A model generated the notes under the pieces. It did no database searches, was not told where the DNA came from, and saw nothing but the letters and a program-made list of their open reading frames with translations. The translations under genes and the position numbers were made by a program. A stretch of DNA of 64,000 bases from Macondimonas sp045864775 (GTDB lineage: Bacteria; Pseudomonadota; Gammaproteobacteria; UBA5335), in assembly GCA_045864775.1 (NCBI GenBank), contig BTVR01000002.1, positions 124,001 through 188,000 of the forward strand. Reading direction: 5' to 3'. This document shows positions 33,452 to 42,933 of the stretch, piece by piece; positions within the stretch are counted from its first letter, which is position 1, and each line of letters opens with the position of its first letter.

Positions 33452-36031
33452 TCAATCCTCCCGCAAGGCCAGGGCCGGCGGCGTGCGCCCCATGCGCCAG
33501 GCCGGATAGGCGCCGGCGATGAGCGCCGCCAGCACGGCGAGAACCAGCGCCTGCACCAGCAGCTCCGGTGCCACCTTGAAGGCGATGGTCCAGCCGAAGG
33601 CGCGCTGGTTCACCGCGCCGGTGAGCACCGCGGCCAGCGCCAGGCCGACCGGCACGGCGAGCAGGCCGGCCGCCGCGCCCATCAGCGCCGTTTGCAAGGT
33701 TACCCAGCGCCGCACCTGCCCGGGCGTCATCCCCAACGCGCGCAGCACGGCGCATTCGCGTGTGCGTTCCAGTTGAAGGGCCATCAGTGCGCTGGTGACG
33801 CCGACCAGGCTCACGATCAGGGTGAGCAGGCGCAACACGCCGGTCACGGCGAAGGTGCGGTCGAAGATCTGCAGCGAAAACGCCAGGATGCCGGCGGTGC
33901 GCATAACCGAGAGCGGCATGTCGGGCGTGGCCAGCGCCTGAATCTGCGACACCAGCGCCGCTTCATCGGCGCCGGGGGTGAGATAGAGCCCGATGCCGGT
34001 GACCCCCGGCCGCTGCCAATGCTGCTGGAACACGCGCTCGTCCATCAGCAGATGGCCCTGATCCGAACCGAAATCCTGATAGATCCCGACCACTTCGAAG
34101 GCGCGCCAGCCGCGATCCGTGGCCAGTTGCAGCCGGTCGCCGACTTTCAGTTGGCGGTGCCAGGCCAGCGGCTCGCTGGCGAGAACGGCGGGGACCTCGC
34201 GCGCTGCATCGGCGAGCGCGGCAAAGGCGCGCGCCGGATCGCCGCCCAGCAGTTGCAGCGCGCCGCGCAGCGAGGGCCGGAAGGTGGCCGCCGAGACGCC
34301 GACGGGGCCGTCGGGCGTGTCGATGGGTGCCGCGCGGATGCCGACGACCTCGGCCATGCCCGGCAGGGCCGCGAGGGTCGGCAACAGGCTGTCGGGCAGG
34401 CGCGCGCCGCGCGGAGCGCCGCCGCCGGGCGAGACGTAGATCTGCGCGCTCAGGGTGCGTTCCAGCCAGGTGCTCACGCTGTCGCGGAAGCTGTGGATCA
34501 TGGTGCCCACTCCGACGGCGGTGGACAGCGCCACGGTGAGCGCGGCGATGGCCAGCCCCGTGCGACTCAAGGAACGCACCACGCCGCGCGCCGCCATGCG
34601 CAGCAGCAGCCCCCGCCCCGCGGGCAGCATGTGCGTCAGCAGCGCCATGAGGCCCACGGTGAGGGCCGGGACGACGAGGCTCGCGGCCAAGACCAGCGCC
34701 ACCAGTCCCGCGTAGACCGGCAGCAGCGAGCGGCTCGGCCACACCAGCAGCGTCGGCAGGACCACCGCAGCCAGCAGCAGGCCGAAGGCGGCGAGACGCG
34801 GCACCAGACGGCGCATGCGCACTTCCAGATCCGAGCGGTTGAGCACCCGGCGCGGCGGGGTGCGCGCGGCCTCCCAGGCCGCCGGCAGGGCGGCGAGGAC
34901 GCTGCCGCTCAGTCCGAGCAACACGCCTTTGGCCAGTCCCCACGGACTCAGGGCGAGCTGGGAAATCTGTAGCGTGTAATAGATGTCGTTGATGGTGCGC
35001 CCCACCAGTCCCACCAGGAACTGGGCCAGCGCCGTGCCGAGCAGCAGGCCCAGCAGTGTGCCCGCCGCGCCCAGCAGCAGGGCTTCGACGAGGATGGCGC
35101 GGAACACCTGCGCGCGGGTGACGCCGAGGGTGCGCAGCACGCCCAGGAGCGGCCGGCGCTGCACCACGGCAAAGCTCAGGGTGTTGTAGATGAGATAGAG
35201 GCCGACCACGAGCGCGAGCAGGCTCATCGCCATCAGGTTGAACTCGAAAGCGCGGGTCATGCCCTCCATGGCGCGCACGCGGCTGCCCGTGGTTTCCACT
35301 CGCAAGCCGGACGGCAGGCGCGTCTGCAGGGTCGCCAGTGCCGCCTCGCCGGCGGCGCCTTCGGGCAGGCGCACATCGATGCGGCTGATGCGCCCCGGCA
35401 TGGCCAGCAGCTCCTGCGCCGCGGCGATGTCCATCAGCATCAGTCCGGACAGGTCGCGGTCCGTGCCGCTGTCCGGAAGGACGCCGGCCACGGTGACCGT
35501 GCCCTGACCCAGCGGCAGGCGCAGCACCAGCCGGTCGCCGGGCGTCACCTTGAGCGCCGCGGCGGCCTGCGCGGAAATCCACGCCTGGCCAGGCTGCGTC
35601 ACGCCGCGGATGGCGCCGAGCAGGCCGCCGCCGTCCGCGCCGGGGCTGCCGCCTGCAGGCCCCATCTGCCCCCGGCCGAAAGCGAACTCGGCAGTGCCGT
35701 CGATGCCCAACAAACGGAAGCTGTGGCCGGGCCGGTCGGCCACGCTGACGGTTGCCTCGATGACGGGCGCCAGCGGCACACGCGCGCCGCCGAGCCGCAG
35801 GTCGCGATAAACCGTTTCGGGCAAGCCCTCGGGGCCGGCCAGAATCTGGTGCGTCGCCTCGCCGACCACGGCCGCCATGGAGGTTTTCAGGGCCAGCCGG
35901 GCGCTGGTGCTGGCCAGATCCACGGCGACGACCACGCCCACGCCGAGCGCGATGCCGATGACGGACAGCAGCGTGAGCCAGCGGTGCCGGATCAGGTGGC
36001 GCCAGCCGGCCCGGATATGGAGCGGGATCAT
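33452..36031 (-). CDS. FtsX-like ABC transporter permease (AttFG type)
   Basis: An 859-residue permease made of two FtsX-like halves. It has an N-terminal helix (RHRWLTLLSVIGIALGVGVVV), a MacB-like periplasmic domain, a first helix cluster around residues 270-420 (FNLMAMSLLALVVGLYLIYN), further helices and a second periplasmic domain, and a C-terminal FtsX block (ECAVLRALGMTPGQVRRWVT and IAGAYPAWRMGRTPPALALR). Such permeases extract or move lipophilic molecules rather than import solutes. The start overlaps the ATPase stop by 4 bp, and the stop is adjacent to the AttH-like gene. Confidence 0.92.
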   Translation of the reverse strand: MIPLHIRAGWRHLIRHRWLTLLSVIGIALGVGVVVAVDLASTSARLALKTSMAAVVGEATHQILAGPEGLPETVYRDLRLGGARVPLAPVIEATVSVADRPGHSFRLLGIDGTAEFAFGRGQMGPAGGSPGADGGGLLGAIRGVTQPGQAWISAQAAAALKVTPGDRLVLRLPLGQGTVTVAGVLPDSGTDRDLSGLMLMDIAAAQELLAMPGRISRIDVRLPEGAAGEAALATLQTRLPSGLRVETTGSRVRAMEGMTRAFEFNLMAMSLLALVVGLYLIYNTLSFAVVQRRPLLGVLRTLGVTRAQVFRAILVEALLLGAAGTLLGLLLGTALAQFLVGLVGRTINDIYYTLQISQLALSPWGLAKGVLLGLSGSVLAALPAAWEAARTPPRRVLNRSDLEVRMRRLVPRLAAFGLLLAAVVLPTLLVWPSRSLLPVYAGLVALVLAASLVVPALTVGLMALLTHMLPAGRGLLLRMAARGVVRSLSRTGLAIAALTVALSTAVGVGTMIHSFRDSVSTWLERTLSAQIYVSPGGGAPRGARLPDSLLPTLAALPGMAEVVGIRAAPIDTPDGPVGVSAATFRPSLRGALQLLGGDPARAFAALADAAREVPAVLASEPLAWHRQLKVGDRLQLATDRGWRAFEVVGIYQDFGSDQGHLLMDERVFQQHWQRPGVTGIGLYLTPGADEAALVSQIQALATPDMPLSVMRTAGILAFSLQIFDRTFAVTGVLRLLTLIVSLVGVTSALMALQLERTRECAVLRALGMTPGQVRRWVTLQTALMGAAAGLLAVPVGLALAAVLTGAVNQRAFGWTIAFKVAPELLVQALVLAVLAALIAGAYPAWRMGRTPPALALRED

Positions 36032-36729
36032 GCGGCGCGCGGCGCTTCCGCCACCAGCCGGCCGTCCTGCAGGCGCAGGATGCGGTCGGTGTGGCGCGCG
36101 AGATCGGGGCTGTGCGTGACCAGGATCAGCGTCTTGCCGAACTGCCGCACCAGTCGGTCCAGCAGCTCGGCCACCCGATTGCCGGTCGCTGGGTCCAGGT
36201 TGCCGGTCGGTTCGTCGGCCAGGATCAGGTCCGGCTCGTGGATCAGGGCGCGCGCGACGGCCACGCGCTGCTGTTCGCCGCCCGAGAGCGTGTCGGGAAA
36301 GCGCGGGCCATAGCCGGCGAGACCGACCGCCTCCAGCAAGTCGGCCACGGCACGATCGGCTGTCGCCCCGCCGCGCCCGAGCAATTGCAGCGGCAGGCGC
36401 AGGTTCTCGGCCACCGTCAGCGTGGGCAGGAGGTTGAAGAACTGGAACACGAAGCCGATGCGCCGCCGGCGAAGCAAGGTGCGCTCGCGTTCGCTCAAGG
36501 CCGTGATATCGACGCCGCCCACGCTGACGGTGCCGGCCTGGGGTCGGTCGATGCCGCTGATGAGATTGAGCAAGGTGGACTTACCCGAGCCGCTGCGGCC
36601 CACCAGTGCCACCGCTTCGCCGGCCGGGATGGTGAGCGCCGCATCGTCCAGCACGGTGTGCCAGCCGCCGGGTTCCGCATAGCCGTGACGCACGCCCGCG
36701 AGGCGTACCATGGGTTCAGCGTCGCTCAC
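36028..36729 (-). CDS. ABC transporter ATP-binding protein (LolD/MacB type)
   Basis: A 233-residue ATPase with Walker A LVGRSGSGKSTLLNLISG, Q-loop FVFQFFNLLPTLTVAENLRL, signature DTLSGGEQQRVAVARAL, Walker B LILADEPTGNLD and H-loop LVTHSPDLARHTDR. The sequence is of the LolD/MacB subgroup that pairs with FtsX-like permeases. It overlaps the permease gene by 4 bp and the upstream LEA-type gene by 14 bp, giving one tightly packed leftward operon. Confidence 0.95.
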   Translation of the reverse strand: MSDAEPMVRLAGVRHGYAEPGGWHTVLDDAALTIPAGEAVALVGRSGSGKSTLLNLISGIDRPQAGTVSVGGVDITALSERERTLLRRRRIGFVFQFFNLLPTLTVAENLRLPLQLLGRGGATADRAVADLLEAVGLAGYGPRFPDTLSGGEQQRVAVARALIHEPDLILADEPTGNLDPATGNRVAELLDRLVRQFGKTLILVTHSPDLARHTDRILRLQDGRLVAEAPRAA

Positions 36730-37225
36730 CCAGCCGCTCCAGATCGACTTGGCCCGTGTAGCTGAAAGGAATCGGCGGCAGCCACGGCAGGGCCAGCTCG
36801 ATTTCGCCCGTGATGCGATACGCCAGCGTGGGGCGCGGCGCCAGCAGCGCGCTGACCAGGGACCCGGCCAGCTTCAGCATCGACAGGCGCACGTCGACGT
36901 CGAAGGTGGTGGCATCGCGCGCGGGGATGCGGAAGGGCTCGGCGGTCTGGCCCTTGGCAAAGCGCTGGCCGGACAGCTCCACGCGATAGCGGAAGGCCCG
37001 CACCCCGAGCGCGATGCGGTTGGGATTGTGCAGGCGGATGGCGAGCTGGCCGCGCTGCTCCATCAGGCTCATCTGCCGCAGCTTCAGGCCGGTGACGGAG
37101 ATTTCCGGCGTCTGGACCCAGCGGCGCAGCAGCCGGACGGCCCACTGCTTGAGGCGGTTGCGCAGCCCGGGTCGAGCCGGTGTCGGCGCGGTGGGGGCGT
37201 AAGTTTCATCGTGATCCAGATCCAT
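36716..37225 (-). CDS. LEA type 2 family protein (without signal peptide)
   Basis: A 169-residue protein with the LEA14/WHy fold: PEISVTGLKLRQMSLMEQRG, LAIRLHNPNRIALGVRAFRY, then FRIPARDATTFDVDVRLSM. The first 40 residues are polar and basic and do not form a clear signal. The paralogous lipoprotein is encoded just upstream. It overlaps the ABC ATPase start, so it is probably a working partner of the AttEFGH-like transporter. Function otherwise unknown. Confidence 0.82.
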   Translation of the reverse strand: MDLDHDETYAPTAPTPARPGLRNRLKQWAVRLLRRWVQTPEISVTGLKLRQMSLMEQRGQLAIRLHNPNRIALGVRAFRYRVELSGQRFAKGQTAEPFRIPARDATTFDVDVRLSMLKLAGSLVSALLAPRPTLAYRITGEIELALPWLPPIPFSYTGQVDLERLGERR

Positions 37226-37265
37226 CTGGACGACCCTCCTGGTGAATTCGGGCCAAAGTGGGGGC

Positions 37266-37745
37266 TCAGCGCGCCCGATTCAAGGCCACCTCGCCCTTGC
37301 GGGCAAACGGGAAGGGCCCGGTCATGGGCAGGTTGGGTTCCACCTCGCCGCTGATTTCGTAGTCCACGCGCCCGTTGAAGTTGGTGAGCATGTTGGCAGC
37401 CTGGCCAGCGAGTTCCAGTGCGTTGGTGCGTACCTGCAGCTTGATGTCGGTGGCGCCCTTGGCGGGCACCGTGAAGGCCTCGTCGGTTTCGCCCTCGGCC
37501 ACGTTCAGCCCGGCCAGCGCGATCTTGTAGCGCACCGCCTTGACCGGCAGCGGCACCGGGTTGGGGTTGACGACGTTGAGCACCAGTTGGGTGCGCTGGG
37601 TCAGCAGGCCCATTTCAACGAGGCGCACTTCGCGCAGACTCAGCGAGGGACGCTCCAGGGTTTTTTCCGCCAGGGTCCGGCATCCGCCCGCCGTCAGGGC
37701 GAAGGCGGCCAGCAGAACGAGGGCGAGCCGGCGATGCAGAGACAT
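37266..37745 (-). CDS. LEA type 2 family lipoprotein
   Basis: A 159-residue protein with a lipoprotein signal (LVLLAAFALTAGGC, Cys about residue 22) and one LEA-type-2 domain: PSLSLREVRLVEMGLLTQRT, LVLNVVNPNPVPLPVKAVRY, FTVPAKGATDIKLQV. The NPNP motif is typical. It resembles the next gene (36716-37225), so the pair likely arose by duplication, one lipid-anchored and one not. It is the first gene of the leftward operon that leads into the ABC transporter. The 291-bp spacer to opgG on its other side should hold divergent promoters; I see no gene there. Confidence 0.85.
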   Translation of the reverse strand: MSLHRRLALVLLAAFALTAGGCRTLAEKTLERPSLSLREVRLVEMGLLTQRTQLVLNVVNPNPVPLPVKAVRYKIALAGLNVAEGETDEAFTVPAKGATDIKLQVRTNALELAGQAANMLTNFNGRVDYEISGEVEPNLPMTGPFPFARKGEVALNRAR

Positions 37746-38036
37746 GGCGTGCGTCCTATGAGTGCAGGAGGGGGCGGATCATCTTACCCCATCATGCGGG
37801 CGCCGCCGGCGCTGTCCGGGCGGCGCTGGCGCGGTCGGCCGTGCCCGCTCGTGGCGCCGATGGCCTGTCCGGCATGGAAAAAAATCAGCGTCCCGTGCAT
37901 CATGAGCGGCGTGAAAAGCTGAGCTTTCGCGTTCTTTTTTCCCCGACCGATGGAACTTGCCGGCACGATGGCCGGTCCCTGTGGATCGTGCCTGAATTTG
38001 TCTCGTTCCCCTTCCCGCCATCCCTGGAAGCTGCTC

Positions 38037-39587
38037 ATGCCCGACGCCCGACTTCTCCATCGCCGCGCCCGACCCGCCTGGGGCCGTTGCCTGATCGGCC
38101 TCGTGATGCTGATGGCCTGCGACGGCGCCGCCTTTGCCGGTCAGTTCTTCGGTTTCGAGCACGCGGTGGAGATCGCGCGGCGACGGGTCGCCCAGCCTTA
38201 CGCCGAGCTGCCCTCGAACGTGCCCCGGCCCCTGAGCGAGCTGGATTTCCAGAACTACTACGGCCGCATCCACTTTCGGCCGGAGAAGGCGTTGTGGGCG
38301 GATGCCGGGCTGCCGTTCCAGGCCCAACTGTTTCACCCGGGACACTACTTCACCCGACTGGTGAAGGTGAACGTCATCGACGAAAAGGGCGTGCGGCAAC
38401 TGCCTTTCGATCGGGAATTGTTCCAGTATCTCGACCCCGTGTTGCGCGATGCCGTGCCGCCGGCGTTCGGCTACGCCGGGGTACGCATCCACAGTCCCCT
38501 GAACGTTCCCGGTCGGTACGACGATCTCATCGCCTTTCTGGGTGGCACCTATTTCCGCGCGCTCGGCAAGGGCCAGCACTACGGCCTGTCGGCGCGCGGC
38601 GTGGCGCTGGACACCGCCGAACCGGGCGGTGAGGAATTCCCGCATTTCACCGAGTTCTGGCTGGTCAAGCCGGCGACCGGCTCGGATACCGTGGAAGTGT
38701 TCGCGTTGTCCGAGAGCCGGCGCATGGTCGGCGCGCACCGTTTCGTCGTCCGGCCCGGCGACACCACCCTGGTCGATTGCGAGGTCGCCCTGTTCTTCCG
38801 GGGCGCGGTGGGCAAGATCGGCGTCGCGCCGCTGACCAGCATGTTCTTCTATGGCGAGAACACCGCTCGCGAACGCCAGCCGGGCGGGGCGGCCTTCTAT
38901 CCGGAGGTGCACGATTCCGATGGGCTGGCGATTCTCACCAGCGGCGGCGAGTGGATCTACCGTCCCCTCACCAATCCCCTGCGATTGCTGGTGAGCTCCT
39001 TCGCCACCCAGGCGCCGCGCGGCTTCGGCCTCATGCAGCGCGATCGCGACTTCTCCAGCTACCGCGATCTCAAGCACGAATACGAGCGTCGGCCGAGTCT
39101 CTGGGTGGAACCGCTCGAAGACTGGGGCAAGGGCCGGGTGGAGCTGGTGCAGATCCCGACCGACGCCGACCAGAACGACAACATCGTCGCCTACTGGGTT
39201 CCCGAACGGGCGCCCGGTGCCGGCGATCAGGTTCGAATGCGCTATCGGCTGCACTGGTTCATCGATCCGGCGGCTTTCCACCCGACCGGCATCGCCTCGG
39301 ATACGCGGATGCGCACCCTGTCCAACGGCGGGCGCCGTTTCGTGGTCGCCTTTACCGGCCCGGCGATGGCGGCGCTCGATGCCAACGCCCGTCCGGAGGC
39401 CGTGGTGACCGTGGGCGACGGGCGCGGCGTCTCCGACCTGCAGGTGCGGCGGAACCCGTATGATGGCGGTTGGTGGGTCGAGTTCACGGTGCCCTCGGGC
39501 GGTAACGCGCCGCTGGAGCTGCGCGCCTATGTCAAGAACGGCAACGACTTTTTGACCGAGACGTGGAGCTATCTGCTGGAGCCCTGA
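38037..39587 (+). CDS. opgG: Osmoregulated periplasmic glucan biosynthesis protein G
   Basis: A 516-residue exported MdoG-family protein with a signal peptide (LIGLVMLMACDGAAFAG). Family blocks are LDFQNYYGRIHFRPEKALWA, LFHPGHYFTRLVKVNVI, FAYAGVRIHSPLN-type segment, FLGGTYFRALGKGQHYGLSA, FPHFTEFWLVKP, and LTSMFFYGEN. OpgG modifies or branches the beta-glucan made by OpgH in the periplasm. I chose the ATG at 38037 with GGAAG upstream. It is followed directly by a small gene and opgH. Confidence 0.95.
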   Translation: MPDARLLHRRARPAWGRCLIGLVMLMACDGAAFAGQFFGFEHAVEIARRRVAQPYAELPSNVPRPLSELDFQNYYGRIHFRPEKALWADAGLPFQAQLFHPGHYFTRLVKVNVIDEKGVRQLPFDRELFQYLDPVLRDAVPPAFGYAGVRIHSPLNVPGRYDDLIAFLGGTYFRALGKGQHYGLSARGVALDTAEPGGEEFPHFTEFWLVKPATGSDTVEVFALSESRRMVGAHRFVVRPGDTTLVDCEVALFFRGAVGKIGVAPLTSMFFYGENTARERQPGGAAFYPEVHDSDGLAILTSGGEWIYRPLTNPLRLLVSSFATQAPRGFGLMQRDRDFSSYRDLKHEYERRPSLWVEPLEDWGKGRVELVQIPTDADQNDNIVAYWVPERAPGAGDQVRMRYRLHWFIDPAAFHPTGIASDTRMRTLSNGGRRFVVAFTGPAMAALDANARPEAVVTVGDGRGVSDLQVRRNPYDGGWWVEFTVPSGGNAPLELRAYVKNGNDFLTETWSYLLEP

Positions 39588-39588
39588 T

Positions 39589-39957
39589 GTGAGTGAGCCT
39601 CTGCGCTTCGAACACTGGTCGCCGATGCTCGAAGCGGTCCTGCGGCGCTATCTGACGGCGACGTCCGTGCCCGCGAGCGAGCATGCCGGGCTCCTGACGG
39701 GTGTGGCCCTGACGCTGGGTGCACAGGCAGCGCCGGGGTCGGACACCGCTTTGGCGCTGTTGGTCCAGGCGGTGCAGGGATGGCTTGCCGCGCACCACCG
39801 GGTCCCCTCCGACATGCCGGCCATCCACCGCGGCGCGATGTTGTCGCCTTCGCTCGAGCCGCTGCCATGGGGCGCTCTGCTGCGCGGCGAGACTCCCGGC
39901 AGGGAGGAGGCGACGGGTGCGACCGCCGCCGAAGCCACGCTCCGGAATCGCTCATGA
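39589..39957 (+). CDS. Small uncharacterised protein between opgG and opgH
   Basis: A 122-residue protein starting at a GTG 1 bp after the opgG stop and ending in a 4-bp overlap (ATGA) with opgH, so translation of the three genes is linked. It is mostly helical (LRFEHWSPMLEAVLRRYLTA, ALALLVQAVQGWLAAHHRVP), with no signal peptide, cysteine motif or membrane helix. I do not recognise a family. Its position suggests a cytoplasmic helper or linker for the glucosyltransferase OpgH. Confidence 0.7.
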   Translation: MSEPLRFEHWSPMLEAVLRRYLTATSVPASEHAGLLTGVALTLGAQAAPGSDTALALLVQAVQGWLAAHHRVPSDMPAIHRGAMLSPSLEPLPWGALLRGETPGREEATGATAAEATLRNRS

Positions 39958-42050
39958 GACAGACTTCACCGTCCATGCCGCACGACGCGACGCTCGGCGA
40001 CTGGCGCCGCGTGGCGCGCTGGCGCCGCGTGTTCCTGACCCTGCTGGTGGCGGCGCCCACCCTCCCGGCGGCCTATGTCATGGCGCGCGTGCTGCCCGGG
40101 CCGCAGGAATTCTTTCTGCGCCTGTCGTTGCTGGCGATCTTCATGATCCTGTTCGCCTGGATCGCGATGGGTTTCTGGACCGCCATCTTCGGCTTCATCG
40201 CGCTGCTCACCGGCCGCGACCGCTTTCTGGTGCGTGCCGATCCGGCGCAGCCGCTGTCGCGCGAGGCCCGCACGGCGCTGTTGATGCCGGTGTGCAACGA
40301 GGACCCGCAGCGGGTGTTCGCCCGCTTGCGGGCGACCTGGCTGTCGCTGCAGGCCACGGGGCAGGGGGAGCAGTTCGCCTTCTTCGTGCTCAGCGACACG
40401 CGTGAGCCGGACGTGCTGGTCGAGGAAGAGCGCGCCTGGGCGCAGGCCGTGCGCGAACTGGGCGCCGAAGGGCGCATCCATTACCGCCGCCGCCGCGTCA
40501 ATCTCAAGCGCAAGAGCGGCAACGTGGCCGATTTCTGCCGCCGCTGGGGACGCGATTACCGCTACATGGTGGTGCTCGACGCCGACAGCCTGATGGACGG
40601 CGACACGCTGATCCAGCTCGTGCGGCGCATGGAAGCCCATCCGCGCGTCGGCATCCTGCAGGCCATTCCGCTGATCGTGAACGCCACCACGCCGCTGGCG
40701 CGCATGCAGCAGTTCGTGCAGCGCCTGTGCGGCCCCATGTTCACCGCCGGGCTCAATTTCTGGATGATGGGCCACGCCACCTATTGGGGACACAACGCCA
40801 TCATCCGCGTCGCGCCGTTCATGGCGTATTGCGGCCTGCCGCGGCTGCCGGGCCCGCCGCCCTTGGGCGGCGACATCCTGAGCCACGATTTCGTCGAGGC
40901 GGCCTGCATGGTGCGCGGCGGCTGGGAAGTGTGGCTGGCCTACGACCTGCAAGGCAGCTACGAGGAAACCCCGCCGACCTTGCTCGATGAACTGCAGCGC
41001 GACCGGCGCTGGTGCCAGGGCAACCTGCAGCATCTGCGTCTGCTGCGCGCTGGCGGCTTTCATCCCCTGCATCGCGGGATGTTCTTCCACGGCGCCATGG
41101 GCTATGTCTCGGCCCTGTTCTGGTTCGCCTTCCTGTTCCTGGGCACCGTGTTGACGGCCGTGGCCGCATTCACGGGGCATCAGTACTTCACGCCCGGCGG
41201 CGGCCTGTTCCCGGTCTGGCCGGTGGCCCGCACCTCCGAGGCCATCGCCCTCATGATCGCGACCTTGGTGATGCTGTTCCTGCCCAAGACGCTGGGCGCG
41301 GTCCTCGCCATCAGCCGCCGCACGACCCGCGAGGCCTTCGGCGGCGCCCGGCGCGTCTTCGCGGGGCTCTTGGCCGAGCTGGGTGGATCGGTGCTCATGG
41401 CCCCCATCCGCATGGTGTTCCACACGCGCTTCGTGCTCTACACCCTGTTCGGCCAGAGCGTGCGCTGGGCCGGGCAGAATCGGGGCGATGAGGGCACGTC
41501 GTGGGGCACGGCGCTGCGCCACCACGGCTTCGGCACCCTGCTGGGACTCGCCTGGGCCAGCGTGGCCTGGGCGGTGGAGCCGGTGTTCTTCCTGTGGCTG
41601 TCCCCAGTCATGGCGGGGCTGGTGCTGTCCATCCCCATCTCGGTCTACTCCAGCCGGGCGAGTCTGGGTGAGCGGCTGCGGCGGCGCGGCCTGTTTCGGG
41701 TGCCGGGCGAGCTGGAGCCGCCCGCCGTGGTGCGCGCCAGCCGCGCGGAGCCGCGCATCGAGCCGGCCGTCGGCTCGGGTTTTCTTGCCGCCGTGGTCGA
41801 CCCGCAGGTGCACTTCCTGCATTTGAATCTGCTGCGCGATCCGCGCGGCGTGCGCCGGCCGCGGCGGCCCGATTTGCGCGATCGGGCCTGGGAGCAGGGG
41901 CCGGCGGCTCTGAATGCGAACGAGCGCCGCCTCTTGCTCGGCGATAGCGCCAGCCTGAGCTGGCTGCATCGGCAAATCTGGTCCGGTGGCGAGCCTGAGC
42001 GTGCGGCCGCCTGGGGCGTGCCGCCGCTGAACGCGCTCGCTGCAGCTTGA
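39954..42050 (+). CDS. opgH: Glucans biosynthesis glucosyltransferase H
   Basis: A 698-residue inner-membrane family 2 glycosyltransferase that polymerises and exports the osmoregulated periplasmic glucan backbone. Two helices lie in the N-terminal 130 residues. The catalytic domain has LLMPVCNEDP, VFARLRATWLSL, the DXD-type LDADSLMDGDTLIQLVRR, and the Q/RxxRW motif DELQRDRRWCQGNLQH, with several C-terminal helices. The ATG overlaps the upstream stop codon. It is somewhat shorter than the E. coli protein (847 residues) at both ends. Confidence 0.95.
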   Translation: MRQTSPSMPHDATLGDWRRVARWRRVFLTLLVAAPTLPAAYVMARVLPGPQEFFLRLSLLAIFMILFAWIAMGFWTAIFGFIALLTGRDRFLVRADPAQPLSREARTALLMPVCNEDPQRVFARLRATWLSLQATGQGEQFAFFVLSDTREPDVLVEEERAWAQAVRELGAEGRIHYRRRRVNLKRKSGNVADFCRRWGRDYRYMVVLDADSLMDGDTLIQLVRRMEAHPRVGILQAIPLIVNATTPLARMQQFVQRLCGPMFTAGLNFWMMGHATYWGHNAIIRVAPFMAYCGLPRLPGPPPLGGDILSHDFVEAACMVRGGWEVWLAYDLQGSYEETPPTLLDELQRDRRWCQGNLQHLRLLRAGGFHPLHRGMFFHGAMGYVSALFWFAFLFLGTVLTAVAAFTGHQYFTPGGGLFPVWPVARTSEAIALMIATLVMLFLPKTLGAVLAISRRTTREAFGGARRVFAGLLAELGGSVLMAPIRMVFHTRFVLYTLFGQSVRWAGQNRGDEGTSWGTALRHHGFGTLLGLAWASVAWAVEPVFFLWLSPVMAGLVLSIPISVYSSRASLGERLRRRGLFRVPGELEPPAVVRASRAEPRIEPAVGSGFLAAVVDPQVHFLHLNLLRDPRGVRRPRRPDLRDRAWEQGPAALNANERRLLLGDSASLSWLHRQIWSGGEPERAAAWGVPPLNALAAA

Positions 42051-42239
42051 CTCACTGGTGCGGCGTCCACATCTACTCGACTGCTTGGCGTGTCTTGCGT
42101 TGTAAATTACGGAACGTGCTGCCGGATCAACTATCCAGGGACGACTCTGGCGCTGCTGTAATCGCTACTGGGGGTCAGGCGCTAGCAAATAGATAGAGAA
42201 TTGCTACAGCGCGGCCGCCATGCGTTTCCCTGCCGAAGG

Positions 42240-42830
42240 TCATTCCACGCTTTCGGCGGATACGGCGGCGCGATCGTAGCGCTGACGTCTCTCTTCGAAT
42301 ACCGCTATCGTCTGGCGCATTTTCTCGACTGGATTCCATTCCCCGTCGTCGGGGCTGGGCAAGTGATAGCGTTTTCGAAGATCACTGGCGATGTCGGCGG
42401 CTTTAAGGCCGAGCGCGGCGTATTGTTCCCGGCGGTATTCCATGCTCTGGTCCAAAGGAGGGGAATCCCATGAAAATGCATCGTTTACCCGATCGGTAGT
42501 CTTTGACGCCAGGCGGGGGAGGTTCAGGATCTTGTAACTGAAATCGGCCGGGATGGACTTCCAGTCGACGTCCAGGCCATGCAGATCGAAGGTAGGCTCT
42601 GGCACCTGAGGTTCTAGGCAGTCGTCGGCATTTCGGTAGCCCTCGCATAATCCATCATCGGAGGCGACCGCGGCGCAGCCTTCGATGAACGGATCCAGCA
42701 GGGTCACCACGCGAATGGCGAGATAGTGTGCGTTTTTCGCCCGATTCCGACGCTCGAGCCATATGTCTTTAGAAAGGGCAACGAAAGCGCCGATCAGGAC
42801 CCCACAAAACCCGATCCATGCTTCACTCAT
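42240..42830 (-). CDS. Uncharacterised protein with N-terminal membrane helix
   Basis: A 196-residue protein. An N-terminal helix (WIGFCGVLIGAFVALSKDIW) is followed by a soluble region with HYLAIRVVTLLDPFIEGCAA, FDLHGLDVDWKSIPADFSYK and the C-terminal LRKRYHLPSPDDGEWNPVEK. It resembles conserved hypothetical proteins scattered in variable regions, but I cannot name a family. GAGGA eight bases upstream supports the ATG at 42830. Its base composition, and that of the 189-bp gap to opgH, is lower in GC than the neighbours, which hints at recent acquisition. Confidence 0.65.
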   Translation of the reverse strand: MSEAWIGFCGVLIGAFVALSKDIWLERRNRAKNAHYLAIRVVTLLDPFIEGCAAVASDDGLCEGYRNADDCLEPQVPEPTFDLHGLDVDWKSIPADFSYKILNLPRLASKTTDRVNDAFSWDSPPLDQSMEYRREQYAALGLKAADIASDLRKRYHLPSPDDGEWNPVEKMRQTIAVFEERRQRYDRAAVSAESVE

Positions 42831-42933
42831 CCAGCGGTCCTCGCGAGCACGGCGATCGGCAGGCGTCCCAAACTCGATTTCGGCCGCAACTGTTTGGGAC
42901 AAGCATGGTTGGCTGCGCGGAGGGCACGATCGG

